NCBI GenBank assembly: GCA_019307815.1
Contig: JAFDIV010000010.1
Location: 124,001 to 188,000 of the forward strand
Source of the DNA: Deltaproteobacteria bacterium
Lineage (GTDB): Bacteria > Desulfobacterota > DSM-4660 > Desulfatiglandales > Desulfatiglandaceae
Direction of reading: 5' to 3'
Length of the DNA stretch: 64,000 bases
Positions within the stretch are counted from its first letter, which is position 1; each line of letters begins with the position of its first letter. Below the pieces are notes generated by a model. The model worked only from the letters and a program-made list of their open reading frames with translations, was not told the DNA's origin and searched no databases. Shown piece after piece: positions 46,407 to 53,754 of this stretch. The translations under genes were made by a program, and so were the position numbers.

Positions 46407-46453
46407 CTCTCACTTCTCCCTTCCTGTATCTCCTGCTTTCTAAAAACCAATCC

Positions 46454-48760
46454 CTATATTTCACCATTTTTTTTCTGATCAGCCGGTGGGAAATATAAAC
46501 TAAACGTGGTGCCACCAGAGTTGAAGCAGTCTTCTTTTTCTCTACAAAACTTGCATTGAGAAATTCTCCCTGGGCAAAGGTCGCTGTCTTTTGGAATGAA
46601 TCTACAACGCGAGGAGGCCATGTGGATCTCAAAGTTATAACGCTCAGAGAAAATTTTGGTCCTCAATAAGTCCGCACCTTTGCCTCCGGCATTAAAGTCA
46701 AAAGGCCTCTTGGATGAATAGTCTATGGTCTCTTGAGTCATGAAAAACCCCTCAAAGATGCGCCTCTGGTTACCTTCTGTGATCCCTACGCCATAGTCCT
46801 TTACTATCAGTTCTGTTCCTTTGCCCCTTTTGTGGACTAAAACCTCTACCCTTCCTTCATCTGGCGTATTCTCAACCGCATTTTTTAAAAGCCCGATGAC
46901 AACCTTCTCTAGGACATCCTTAGGCAGAAATACGGCCGGGGTAACATTAAAATGGGTTATCAAAGAAACCTCACGATGGGACATCTCAGGCTGGATTTTG
47001 GCAATGATTTTCTCCAACTCAAGATCCAACCTGAAGGTTTCAGGCTGGGTCTCCCTTTCACCGAAAAGCTCCTCTATCTTGTCCCGCAACCTCTCCACAA
47101 TGCGCCCTTCGCCTACTTCCTCTGCCACCAATACCTCCAGTTCATCGGCCACTTGATCCAATAACCAACTAAGTGCTCCATGGGCCTCAAACCTCCTCTC
47201 CCGCATGATATCCTCCACCTGGTACTGAATCTCCAATATCCTTTCCAGGTTGCGTTTGGCCCTGTCGATAGTGGCCTTCCAGGAGTGGTCCGGAAGGGCT
47301 GCAAGCCTTTTTTCCAAGATGCTAAGAGATGCGCTTAACACGGAAAGAGGGGTTTTTATTTCATGGCTTAGTCGATTGATGACCTTGTCCTTTGCCCTGT
47401 TCAAACTGCTTACTTCCCGGTATGCCTCGCGAATCTCCGAAGAAAATCGTACATTTTCAATAGATAGGGCTGCCGTGCTGCCGATCATGCTCATCAATTC
47501 CATGTCCATCTGATCAAACATGCCTATCTTCTTGTTCATGGCACAAAGCACCCCTATAATACGCTCCTTACTTCTCAGGGGAACACTGAGTAGACTTCTC
47601 GTGGTAAAGCCCGCGAGTGTATCCACTACCGAGTAAAAATCGGGATCCTTTGAGACGTCTTCGATCATAACGGGCTCGCCCGTTCGAAGTACCCTTCCGG
47701 AGACTCCCTTGGTTGCAGGAAACCGAATTTCTTTGACCCTCTTTTCGGCCATCTCGTCATCATGGGCGGCCGCCTTGAAAAAGAATTCATTTTTTTCCTC
47801 GTCAAGGAGGATCACCAATGCGCCCTCTGCATCCATCAAGCCCTTAACTTCACTGCTGATAAAGTCCAATAAGTCGTCCAAATCTGGATATTCAGGAAGA
47901 GACAGACTGATCTTGAGCAGGGCCTCATTGTGTCTAGCGATCCGTTTTTCCTGCGTAATGTCGCGTAATATCACAAGTTCTCCAGAGGGCTCATCTCCTG
48001 ACTCGGAGTACACAGCGGCCCGCAAAACCACATCCAAGACCCGCCCGTCTTTTGTGAGCCTCTGGGTCTCATGCCGGAGAATAATCCTTTCCTCAAAAAG
48101 CCTTTTGATGTTCTCCCTGGTCTCTTCCGACAGTTCTGGTGGCACATAGGGAATGGTCTTGCCTTCAAGTTCCTCTAAGGTCCATCCAAATGTTTCGGTA
48201 AACGCAGGGTTAAGGTAGGTCACTTTGCCCTCTGGCGTGAAAACCACTATGGGATAGGGGATAAAGTCCAAAAGTGTTCTGTAACGCCTTTCTGATTGCC
48301 TGAGAGCCTCCTGGGTCTTATATTTATCAGTAATATCCCGCGCAATGCCCCTGAAGCCTATCTTTTGTCCTTCCTTGTTGGTTATTAGTGCTGCGGACAG
48401 CTCCACAATGCGCTCGTTCCCTTCCTTGTCCTTGACCCTCCACTGAAGGTCAGACACCCCTTGACCAGTCTCATAGATCCGATTGAAGGCCTCAAAGACT
48501 TTCTTGGCCGACTCCTCATCCATAAATTTGGAGAAATTCTGAAACTGGATCTCCTCAGGGGGGTGACCAAAGATCCTGCACAAGGATTTATTGAAATAGA
48601 GGAAGTTACCGTGGATATCCACCTCATAAACTCCCTCTTCAATATTCTCCACAAATGCCTGATAGCGCTCACTGGACAGGCGCGCACAACTTGCCATAAG
48701 CTTAGAGTCCAAATCCATTCCTTTCTGTGCCCTTTGATTCATTTTCTTTTCCTTAGCCAT
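46454..48760 (-). CDS. PAS-PAS-GAF sensor histidine kinase with Cys-rich ATPase insert (paralogue 2)
   Basis: A 768-residue soluble kinase: PAS (about 35-150), a second PAS (about 165-285, RYRTLLDFIPYPIVVF), GAF (about 300-450), HisKA with His near 465 (NRLSHEIKTPLS), and a HATPase with N box LLKNAVENTPDEG, G1 VKDYGVGI and G2 region NAGGKGADLL. It ends with the same C-x9-C-x6-C-x2-C-x5-C cluster as the kinase at 16162-18174. From PAS2 onward the two proteins are close throughout, so this one is the other plus an extra PAS domain. No membrane span and no adjacent response regulator. Confidence 0.9.
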   Translation of the reverse strand: MAKEKKMNQRAQKGMDLDSKLMASCARLSSERYQAFVENIEEGVYEVDIHGNFLYFNKSLCRIFGHPPEEIQFQNFSKFMDEESAKKVFEAFNRIYETGQGVSDLQWRVKDKEGNERIVELSAALITNKEGQKIGFRGIARDITDKYKTQEALRQSERRYRTLLDFIPYPIVVFTPEGKVTYLNPAFTETFGWTLEELEGKTIPYVPPELSEETRENIKRLFEERIILRHETQRLTKDGRVLDVVLRAAVYSESGDEPSGELVILRDITQEKRIARHNEALLKISLSLPEYPDLDDLLDFISSEVKGLMDAEGALVILLDEEKNEFFFKAAAHDDEMAEKRVKEIRFPATKGVSGRVLRTGEPVMIEDVSKDPDFYSVVDTLAGFTTRSLLSVPLRSKERIIGVLCAMNKKIGMFDQMDMELMSMIGSTAALSIENVRFSSEIREAYREVSSLNRAKDKVINRLSHEIKTPLSVLSASLSILEKRLAALPDHSWKATIDRAKRNLERILEIQYQVEDIMRERRFEAHGALSWLLDQVADELEVLVAEEVGEGRIVERLRDKIEELFGERETQPETFRLDLELEKIIAKIQPEMSHREVSLITHFNVTPAVFLPKDVLEKVVIGLLKNAVENTPDEGRVEVLVHKRGKGTELIVKDYGVGITEGNQRRIFEGFFMTQETIDYSSKRPFDFNAGGKGADLLRTKIFSERYNFEIHMASSRCRFIPKDSDLCPGRISQCKFCREKEDCFNSGGTTFSLYFPPADQKKNGEI

Positions 48761-49022
48761 ATCCGGCCCTCTTCAACCAAAAAGACTCTTCCGCAGAAAA
48801 ACCACTTTAAAAAACAACATATCCAAAATAGGCAACTAGAGTATTGCACAATCCTGTATCTTGTATATAGCATAAGGGATTGATTGTCATTATGAAATTT
48901 CCTATGCTTCAAGACTTTAGTAGATCCTTACTTCTCATACTGAGGCCATTTCATGGAAACCCTTGATTTTCCTTTTCAGACGCGATAGATGAAAATAAGT
49001 GAACGGTTGGGGGATAAATGTG

Positions 49023-49664
49023 ATGCGTAAGACCATGAAAATACCCAGGGCCACGGTAACGCGATTGTCACTTTACTACAGGCAGCTAGAACTAATGGAG
49101 TTTGACGGGTATCGGACTGTTTCTTCAGAAAAACTTGCATGGCTCTGCCAGGTCAACCCGGCTCAGGTGCGAAAGGACCTTGGATACTTTGGGGAGTTCG
49201 GGGTAAGAGGGGTTGGCTATGATGTGAGAGAATTACAAAACCAGATCAAGAAAATCCTTGCCATTAACAGGGAGTGGAATTTGGGAGTAGTGGGAATCGG
49301 AAAGCTTGGCTCTGCCTTGTTGCAGCACCGAAATCTATTGGCTCGAGGATTTAGGTGCGTTGCAGCCTTTGATAATGACCCTGAAAAAATAGGCCAGTTG
49401 GGTCCCTCTGGAATAAGGATACGAGATATCGAGGAATTGAGCAGGGCTGTCAAGGAATTGAACATTGAAATCGGCGTGATTACCACACCGGCCTCCGCCG
49501 CCCAATATGTGGCAGACGTTTTCATAGAGGCCGATGTCAATGCCATCTTAAACTTCTCGCCCGCACGGATCCAAGTTCCAGACTGTTGTATGGTGGAAAA
49601 TATAGACTTTACCGTAAGATTGGATATCCTTGCATATAAACTTCACCACGAAATAAATAGCTGA
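49023..49664 (+). CDS. rex: Redox-sensing transcriptional repressor Rex
   Basis: A 213-residue Rex. The N-terminal winged helix (IPRATVTRLSLYYRQLELM, QVNPAQVRKDLGYFGEFGVRG) is followed by a Rossmann fold with GIGKLGSALL and the C-terminal helix that swaps between subunits (NIDFTVRLDILAYKLH). Rex leaves DNA when NADH rises and controls fermentation and respiration genes in anaerobes. The ATG at 49023 has TGGGGGA at 49009-49015 before it and is preferred over GTG at 48999. I do not see a canonical TTGTTAANNNNTTAACAA site in front of it. Confidence 0.95.
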   Translation: MRKTMKIPRATVTRLSLYYRQLELMEFDGYRTVSSEKLAWLCQVNPAQVRKDLGYFGEFGVRGVGYDVRELQNQIKKILAINREWNLGVVGIGKLGSALLQHRNLLARGFRCVAAFDNDPEKIGQLGPSGIRIRDIEELSRAVKELNIEIGVITTPASAAQYVADVFIEADVNAILNFSPARIQVPDCCMVENIDFTVRLDILAYKLHHEINS

Positions 49665-49738
49665 GACGAGGCTGAAGGGAATCTACCGCTGTCCAGGTTT
49701 TGGCCATCTTCAGCCTCAGAGGAAAGAGGTAGAAGCCC

Positions 49739-50473
49739 ATGAAGTGGATAAAGGTTTTCATAATTTTGTTCTTTTGGTGCCTGGTGATTGGTGCCACCCC
49801 CTCCCATGGTACGGAGATTGTAGCTCCTAAGGCCGTTTTCCAGGAAGACTCCTATGATTTCAAGGAAGTAAAGGAAGGCATTACCCTTATCCATGAATTT
49901 CATGTCCTCAATGCTGGAACCACGCCCCTTAAGATTACAAAGGTAAGTCCAGGGTGAGGGTGCGCCGTGGCCCATTTTGATAGGGTCATCCCTCCAGGTG
50001 GAGTGGGTAAGATCGCCCTTAAAATTAACACCCAAGGATATCAAGGAAAGATCATAAAGAGTGCCAGGGTATATACAAACGATCCTGCCAGCAGGGTACA
50101 TATCCTGAGAATATCGGCCTTCATAAAGGTCCCTATCTATCTGTCCACCCGGTATGTGTATTTTTTGGGCATAGAAGGCCAAAGCCAAACCCGGGTGGTG
50201 GAGGTCATCTCAAAGCTACACAAACCCCTCTCCCTCAGCCCTTTAGAGTTCACCCTCGCCGAGAGGATAAAATATGAAATTCTGGAATTGGAAAAAGGCA
50301 AACATTTTCGCCTGCGTTTTACGCTCAACCCTGGCGAACCAGGTTCCTATTTCGGATTTCTGAAGCTGAAAACCAATTACCAAGAAAAACCTCAAATTCT
50401 TATCAAAATCCGGGCCAAGGTCTTGAAAAAACGGGCCCAAATCCCTGCCCCCCCTGCCCAATCGAAGCATTAG
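49739..50473 (+). CDS. DUF1573 periplasmic protein, probable selenoprotein (in-frame TGA at codon 73)
   Basis: A single 244-codon frame interrupted by one TGA at 49955-49957. Codons 1-24 are a signal peptide (KVFIILFFWCLVIG). The remainder reads as a DUF1573 domain: DSYDFKEVKEG, HEFHVLNAGTTPLKI, then SPG-TGA-GCAVAHFD and IPPGGVGKIALKI and VYTNDPASRVHILRI. In the family the TGA position is the first Cys of Cys-Gly-Cys, so the product would carry Sec-Gly-Cys at 73-75. The frame stays open and family-like for 171 codons after the TGA, with a hairpin just behind it. The ATG has GAGGT 8 bases upstream. Alternatives: a recent nonsense mutation of that Cys, or two separate ORFs (49739-49957 and 49967-50473). 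DUF1573 function is unknown. Confidence 0.7.
49956..49994 (+). promoter_or_regulatory. Putative bacterial SECIS hairpin
   Basis: Immediately after the in-frame TGA the mRNA can form an apical stem 49968-49973/49983-49988 (UGGCCC with GGGUCA, one G-U pair) around the 9-base loop AUUUUGAUA, over an outer 5-bp stem 49956-49960/49990-49994 (GAGGG with CCCUC). The loop starts 16 bases after the UGA, close to the 17 bases in E. coli fdhF. The loop lacks the G in its first two positions that known elements usually have, so this is a candidate, not a match. Confidence 0.4.
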
Positions 50474-50557
50474 CAAATCAGGTGGTATGAAAACGTAGCA
50501 TATAATGAGGTAAGAATACAAAAAAACGAAATAAAAGATTACTCTCTACGAAAACAA

Positions 50558-51052
50558 ATGAAAAAGGCAAAAAATAAAGTGGCCCCCGGAGTTGTGGAGA
50601 TCTTTTTGGATGGGGCCTGCCAAGGAAATCCTGGCCCAGGGGGTTATGCTGCGATCCTGAGGTTTGGGGGCAGTGAAAAGGAGATAACCGGATGCCATCC
50701 CCAGACCACAAACAATCGCATGGAGCTTATGGCCGCCATAAAGGCCCTTGAGCAGCTTAGTCGTCCTTGTAAGGTCAGGATCTATACAGACTCCAATTAT
50801 CTTGTGAAGGGAATGACCTCATGGCTCTTTCAGTGGGAAAAAAACAATTGGAAAAACGCCAGAAAGAGGCCTGTTCTAAATAGGGATCTTTGGGAAAAGC
50901 TGCTTGAATTGAGCCGTACACACAATATCGAATGGCATTGGATAAAGGGGCACTTTGGCCACCCAGAGAATGAGCGCTGTGACATGTTGGCCAAGAAGGC
51001 AATTAAGAAATGTATTACAACGGCATGGCACAAAAAAAAGGAGGAGCTGTAA
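50558..51052 (+). CDS. rnhA: Ribonuclease HI
   Basis: A 164-residue RNase HI cleaving the RNA of RNA-DNA hybrids. The catalytic carboxylates are visible: Asp in [14 protein letters not shown], Glu in [12 protein letters not shown], Asp in IYTDSNYL and Asp in [22 protein letters not shown] is the C-terminal signature. Its stop overlaps the start of the next gene by one base (TAATG), so the two are coupled. Confidence 0.95.
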   Translation: MKKAKNKVAPGVVEIFLDGACQGNPGPGGYAAILRFGGSEKEITGCHPQTTNNRMELMAAIKALEQLSRPCKVRIYTDSNYLVKGMTSWLFQWEKNNWKNARKRPVLNRDLWEKLLELSRTHNIEWHWIKGHFGHPENERCDMLAKKAIKKCITTAWHKKKEEL

Positions 51053-51525
51053 TGGAAAAACCATGGTTGGAGGCATTGGGAAAAATGACCTACGGCATTT
51101 ATGTGCTAACCGCTGCCTCAGGAGAAACCATAAACGGGATGATTGCATCTTGGGTCTCTCAAGTATCTTATAGCCCTCCACTCATCATGGTGGCAGTTCA
51201 TCCTAACCGCTTGACCCATGGACTTATCCAAAAAAGCAGGGCGTTTGCACTCCATGTATTGGCCTCACACCAAAAAAAATATCTAAGCCGCTTTAAGGGG
51301 CCGGATCCCCAGGCCAAATTTTCCTCTCTTAGCTGGGAAAAAGGCATCACTGGCTCACCTATCCTCAAAGACTGCCTCGCATTTTTGGAGTGTCAACTCC
51401 GACATACATACAGCCCAGGGAATCATACCCTTTTCATAGGAGAAATTGTACAAGGAAAGGCCCTCTCCCATGATCCTGTCCTGTCCACCCTCGACTACTC
51501 TGGAACTTACCTGGGTAAAGAATAG
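51052..51525 (+). CDS. Flavin reductase-like domain protein
   Basis: A 157-residue protein with the flavin reductase/FMN-binding split-barrel pattern: MTYGIYVLTAASGETINGMIASWVSQVSYSPPLIM near the start, NRLTHGLIQKSRAFALHVL, and a final HTLFIGEIVQGKAL. Such proteins reduce or carry FMN, often with rubredoxin or oxygenase partners. ATG 51052 is used rather than ATG 51010 because GGAGGAG stands before it and it is coupled to rnhA. The partner is unknown. Confidence 0.8.
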   Translation: MEKPWLEALGKMTYGIYVLTAASGETINGMIASWVSQVSYSPPLIMVAVHPNRLTHGLIQKSRAFALHVLASHQKKYLSRFKGPDPQAKFSSLSWEKGITGSPILKDCLAFLECQLRHTYSPGNHTLFIGEIVQGKALSHDPVLSTLDYSGTYLGKE

Positions 51526-51782
51526 GCCTTTGTACCCCAAAATCCCTTCACTTCCCATCCTGTGGGAGTCAGGTTCAGCAGGCTCCATCCATATATTTTT
51601 GATTTTTATGTGGCCCCTATATTATTTATCATTTGAAAGCATTCTTCCGAATATACTTTATGACATACGTGAGAGCTGTTTAGATCGTCCTATGGTCTCC
51701 TTGGATAAGGGCGGACGAGCATCACTCCTGAGCAAACAAGAAAAAGGGTTCTTGAATCCTACAGTAAAGGAGAGCGTAAGAA

Positions 51783-52604
51783 ATGAGATGCCCCAAATGC
51801 GGCTACATCAGTTTTGATCATAATGAAGCGTGTCCAAAGTGTAACAGGAATCTCTCCACTGAAAGATCCAAGCTGAACCTCCTGTCCTTTCCCCCAGAGC
51901 CACCGTCTCTCCTGGGATCCTTGATCGGGGAAATGAACGACTCGGGCATGCACTTTCACTCGGCCGATACTGGAGCCTTCAACGTATTGGAGGAAGAAAT
52001 CGAATTTGAGGCAAAGACCGAGGAAATCCCTACCCCTTCGCTAGAAACCGAAAAAGAAGTGCAGGAAATTGAAATAGAGCTGGAGTCACTCGTTGAAGAA
52101 GAAGGCCCTTCTGCTGGGGAATCCTTGGAAGAAACTGAACTAGAAACGGTTGCTACTGAACCGGATGAAGAATTACTTGATTTGGAGCTGGAAGCCATAG
52201 AAGAGGAGACGAAAGAGAAGGAGGAAGAGCCCGTTGTACTGGAAATGGATGAGCTTATCCTGGAAAAAGAATCAGCCCCGCAAGAGAACATCGAAACGAA
52301 CTTGCATGAAGCGGAATTGTTTGAGATAGATACGGGACGTGCGGAGCCAGAGGAGCTGGCTGAACAAGCTCTGGGGGATCAAGAACAGACCCAGCTCTTG
52401 CAGGACGAAGCACTCATGGAGGAAGACACTCCACTTACTAGCGAACTTATTGAAAAAGAAGAGGGGTTAGCACCTATCGAGGGAGAAACAGAGCCTTCGC
52501 TAAGCCTTGAAGATCTTAAGGACGATGAACTGGGTGAGGTGGATGTCACCATAGATGACCTACCGACTGAGGTCAAAAATCTCGCAGAAGGCCAGGGAGG
52601 ATAA
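51783..52604 (+). CDS. Acidic zinc-ribbon protein of unknown function
   Basis: A 273-residue protein starting with a Cys4 ribbon (CPKCGYISFDHNEACPKC) and continuing as a very long Glu-rich low-complexity region (EEVQEIEIELESLVEEEG, ELEAIEEETKEKEEEPV). The N-terminal ribbon and acidic tail recall the DUF3426-type protein at 42958-43962, but no membrane helix is present. It should be a soluble, disordered scaffold. The ATG is preceded by AAAGGAGAG. Function unknown. Confidence 0.7.
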   Translation: MRCPKCGYISFDHNEACPKCNRNLSTERSKLNLLSFPPEPPSLLGSLIGEMNDSGMHFHSADTGAFNVLEEEIEFEAKTEEIPTPSLETEKEVQEIEIELESLVEEEGPSAGESLEETELETVATEPDEELLDLELEAIEEETKEKEEEPVVLEMDELILEKESAPQENIETNLHEAELFEIDTGRAEPEELAEQALGDQEQTQLLQDEALMEEDTPLTSELIEKEEGLAPIEGETEPSLSLEDLKDDELGEVDVTIDDLPTEVKNLAEGQGG

Positions 52605-52611
52605 ATTATCC

Positions 52612-52640
52612 TTGACCTTGTTTCCGGTTCTAAATATAAT
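52612..52640 (+). promoter_or_regulatory. Near-consensus sigma70 promoter of tRNA-Phe
   Basis: TTGACC (52612-52617), 17-base spacer, TATAAT (52635-52640). The -10 box is perfect and the -35 differs from TTGACA at one base. Transcription would start a few bases before the tRNA at 52654. Confidence 0.85.
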
Positions 52641-52653
52641 TATTTGTACAAGT

Positions 52654-52726
52654 GCCGAGATAGCTCAGTCGGTAGAGCAGGGGACTGAAAATCCCCGTGT
52701 CCGCAGTTCGATTCTGCGTCTCGGCA
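52654..52726 (+). tRNA. tRNA-Phe (GAA)
   Basis: A 73-base cloverleaf: acceptor stem GCCGAGA/TCTCGGC, D arm around GCTCAGTCGGTAGAGC, anticodon stem GGGGA/TCCCC with the loop CTGAAAA giving anticodon GAA, and T arm CGCAG-TTCGATT-CTGCG. The 3' CCA is not encoded, so it is added after transcription. Confidence 0.97.
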
Positions 52727-52743
52727 CTCAAGGATTTGAAAGC

Positions 52744-52775
52744 AAGGGCCAATCCAAAAAACGGTTGGTCCTTTT
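52744..52775 (+). terminator. Rho-independent terminator of tRNA-Phe
   Basis: The stem AAGGGCCAATCC (52744-52755) pairs with GGTTGGTCCTTTT (52763-52775) through one G-U pair and one bulged T around the loop AAAAAAC, and a T-rich run follows. It lies 18 bp after the tRNA. Confidence 0.8.
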
Positions 52776-52791
52776 TGTTTGGGAGCACTTT

Positions 52792-52825
52792 TCTCTTGCC
52801 ATTACATGGTAATAATGGCAAGAGA
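52792..52825 (+). terminator. Perfect 13-bp inverted repeat after the tRNA terminator
   Basis: TCTCTTGCCATTA (52792-52804) and TAATGGCAAGAGA (52813-52825) are exact inverted copies around the loop CATGGTAA, followed by TTTGCATTTTT. It can act as a second terminator or belong to the 5' leader of the 52900 gene. Confidence 0.6.
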
Positions 52826-52899
52826 TTTGCATTTTTAGAATAGGACAAATGGCGAAAATTCTGTCCTTGAGGATACATTGGTGAGGGGTAAACAGGCAC

Positions 52900-53085
52900 A
52901 TGAAAAAGTCATGTTGGGGTTGCAAACACCATTTTACAATTGCAAGGCGGGCTGAAGGGGGTATTTACCTAGATTCCAGTTGCACTAAGTATAAACACAG
53001 CACAGGTAAGGCCCCTCAGGAACTGCATCCAGGGTGTTACGAGGCCTTGTCCTTAAAGAGAGGAAAGCGAGCAGCCAAGGGCTGA
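52900..53085 (+). CDS. Small Cys-rich protein of unknown function
   Basis: A 61-residue basic protein with Cys in CWGC near residue 5, SSC near 28 and GCYE near 47, and a His-rich patch (CKHHFTIARR). It could bind zinc. The final codons overlap a short CAGCC-AAG-GGCTG hairpin followed by ATTTTT (53072-53091), a likely terminator. I do not recognise the family. The 5' leader has the perfect inverted repeat at 52792-52825. Confidence 0.5.
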   Translation: MKKSCWGCKHHFTIARRAEGGIYLDSSCTKYKHSTGKAPQELHPGCYEALSLKRGKRAAKG

Positions 53086-53283
53086 ATTTTTGGAGGGCCT
53101 TATATTATACTGCCCTCCCAATTAGCCCTCATATGAAAAATTTGACTTTGGCGCATCTATAAAGTAAGAATAGGCGGCAAGGAAGCAGCTTTACGTATTT
53201 CTCCACAAACTCGGCCCTATTGTCCCGTGTTTTTACCAAAGAGGTTTAGTGCCTCATTGAGCGGAATCCTAAGGCAGCCCGGA

Positions 53284-53640
53284 ATGAGCAAGAAATCTCA
53301 AATAATCATTGTCGCTGCGGTTACTTTACTCTTGGCTGGCTTTTTCCTTAGTATTTACATTACTGTACAAGAAACCATGCCTGACAATGCGGTTGTCGTT
53401 ATCACCCAAGAAGACAAACTCTATCATTCGATCCACTTTGACTACATCTGCGTAGCTGGGAAAACCGCTAAGACCACAACCCTAAAAGAGGCCCTAAGGA
53501 TGGGCTACAAGCCATGCCCCCACTGTGAAGAGTTAGGATACTTTAAAGGAAATAGACGATTTCTTTTTTATCATCTCCTTTCCAAACTTGGGATTCAAGT
53601 CAACAGCAGATGGGACAAGAATGGAAACTGGCTTTGGTAG
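53284..53640 (+). CDS. Single-pass membrane protein with a CPHC motif
   Basis: About 118 residues. A membrane helix (IIIVAAVTLLLAGFFLSIYI) is followed by a soluble domain with VVVITQEDKLYHSIHFDYICVAG, LKEALRMGYKPCPHC. This pattern, YH..C and EA...GY.PC..C, recalls a small metal-binding domain found after TM or signal segments in many bacteria. The start ATG at 53284 is preferred over 53227. Function unknown. Confidence 0.6.
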   Translation: MSKKSQIIIVAAVTLLLAGFFLSIYITVQETMPDNAVVVITQEDKLYHSIHFDYICVAGKTAKTTTLKEALRMGYKPCPHCEELGYFKGNRRFLFYHLLSKLGIQVNSRWDKNGNWLW

Positions 53641-53754
53641 TTCACCTCTTTATACCGCGTTAGGCCTTCGCGGGCTGATGCGCTTGATATTTCCGGCCCT
53701 TGCCACATTTTTGGATCTCCCGTACTCCACTGAGACGTCCCTTTTAGGAGGTTA

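Noticed and set aside
49739..49957. Reading the DUF1573 gene as two separate genes or as a pseudogene
   Set aside because: Both parts share one frame, join at a TGA at the family's Cys position, and the second part has no ribosome-binding site before its GTG. Nonsense mutation cannot be excluded, so it is kept as the alternative.
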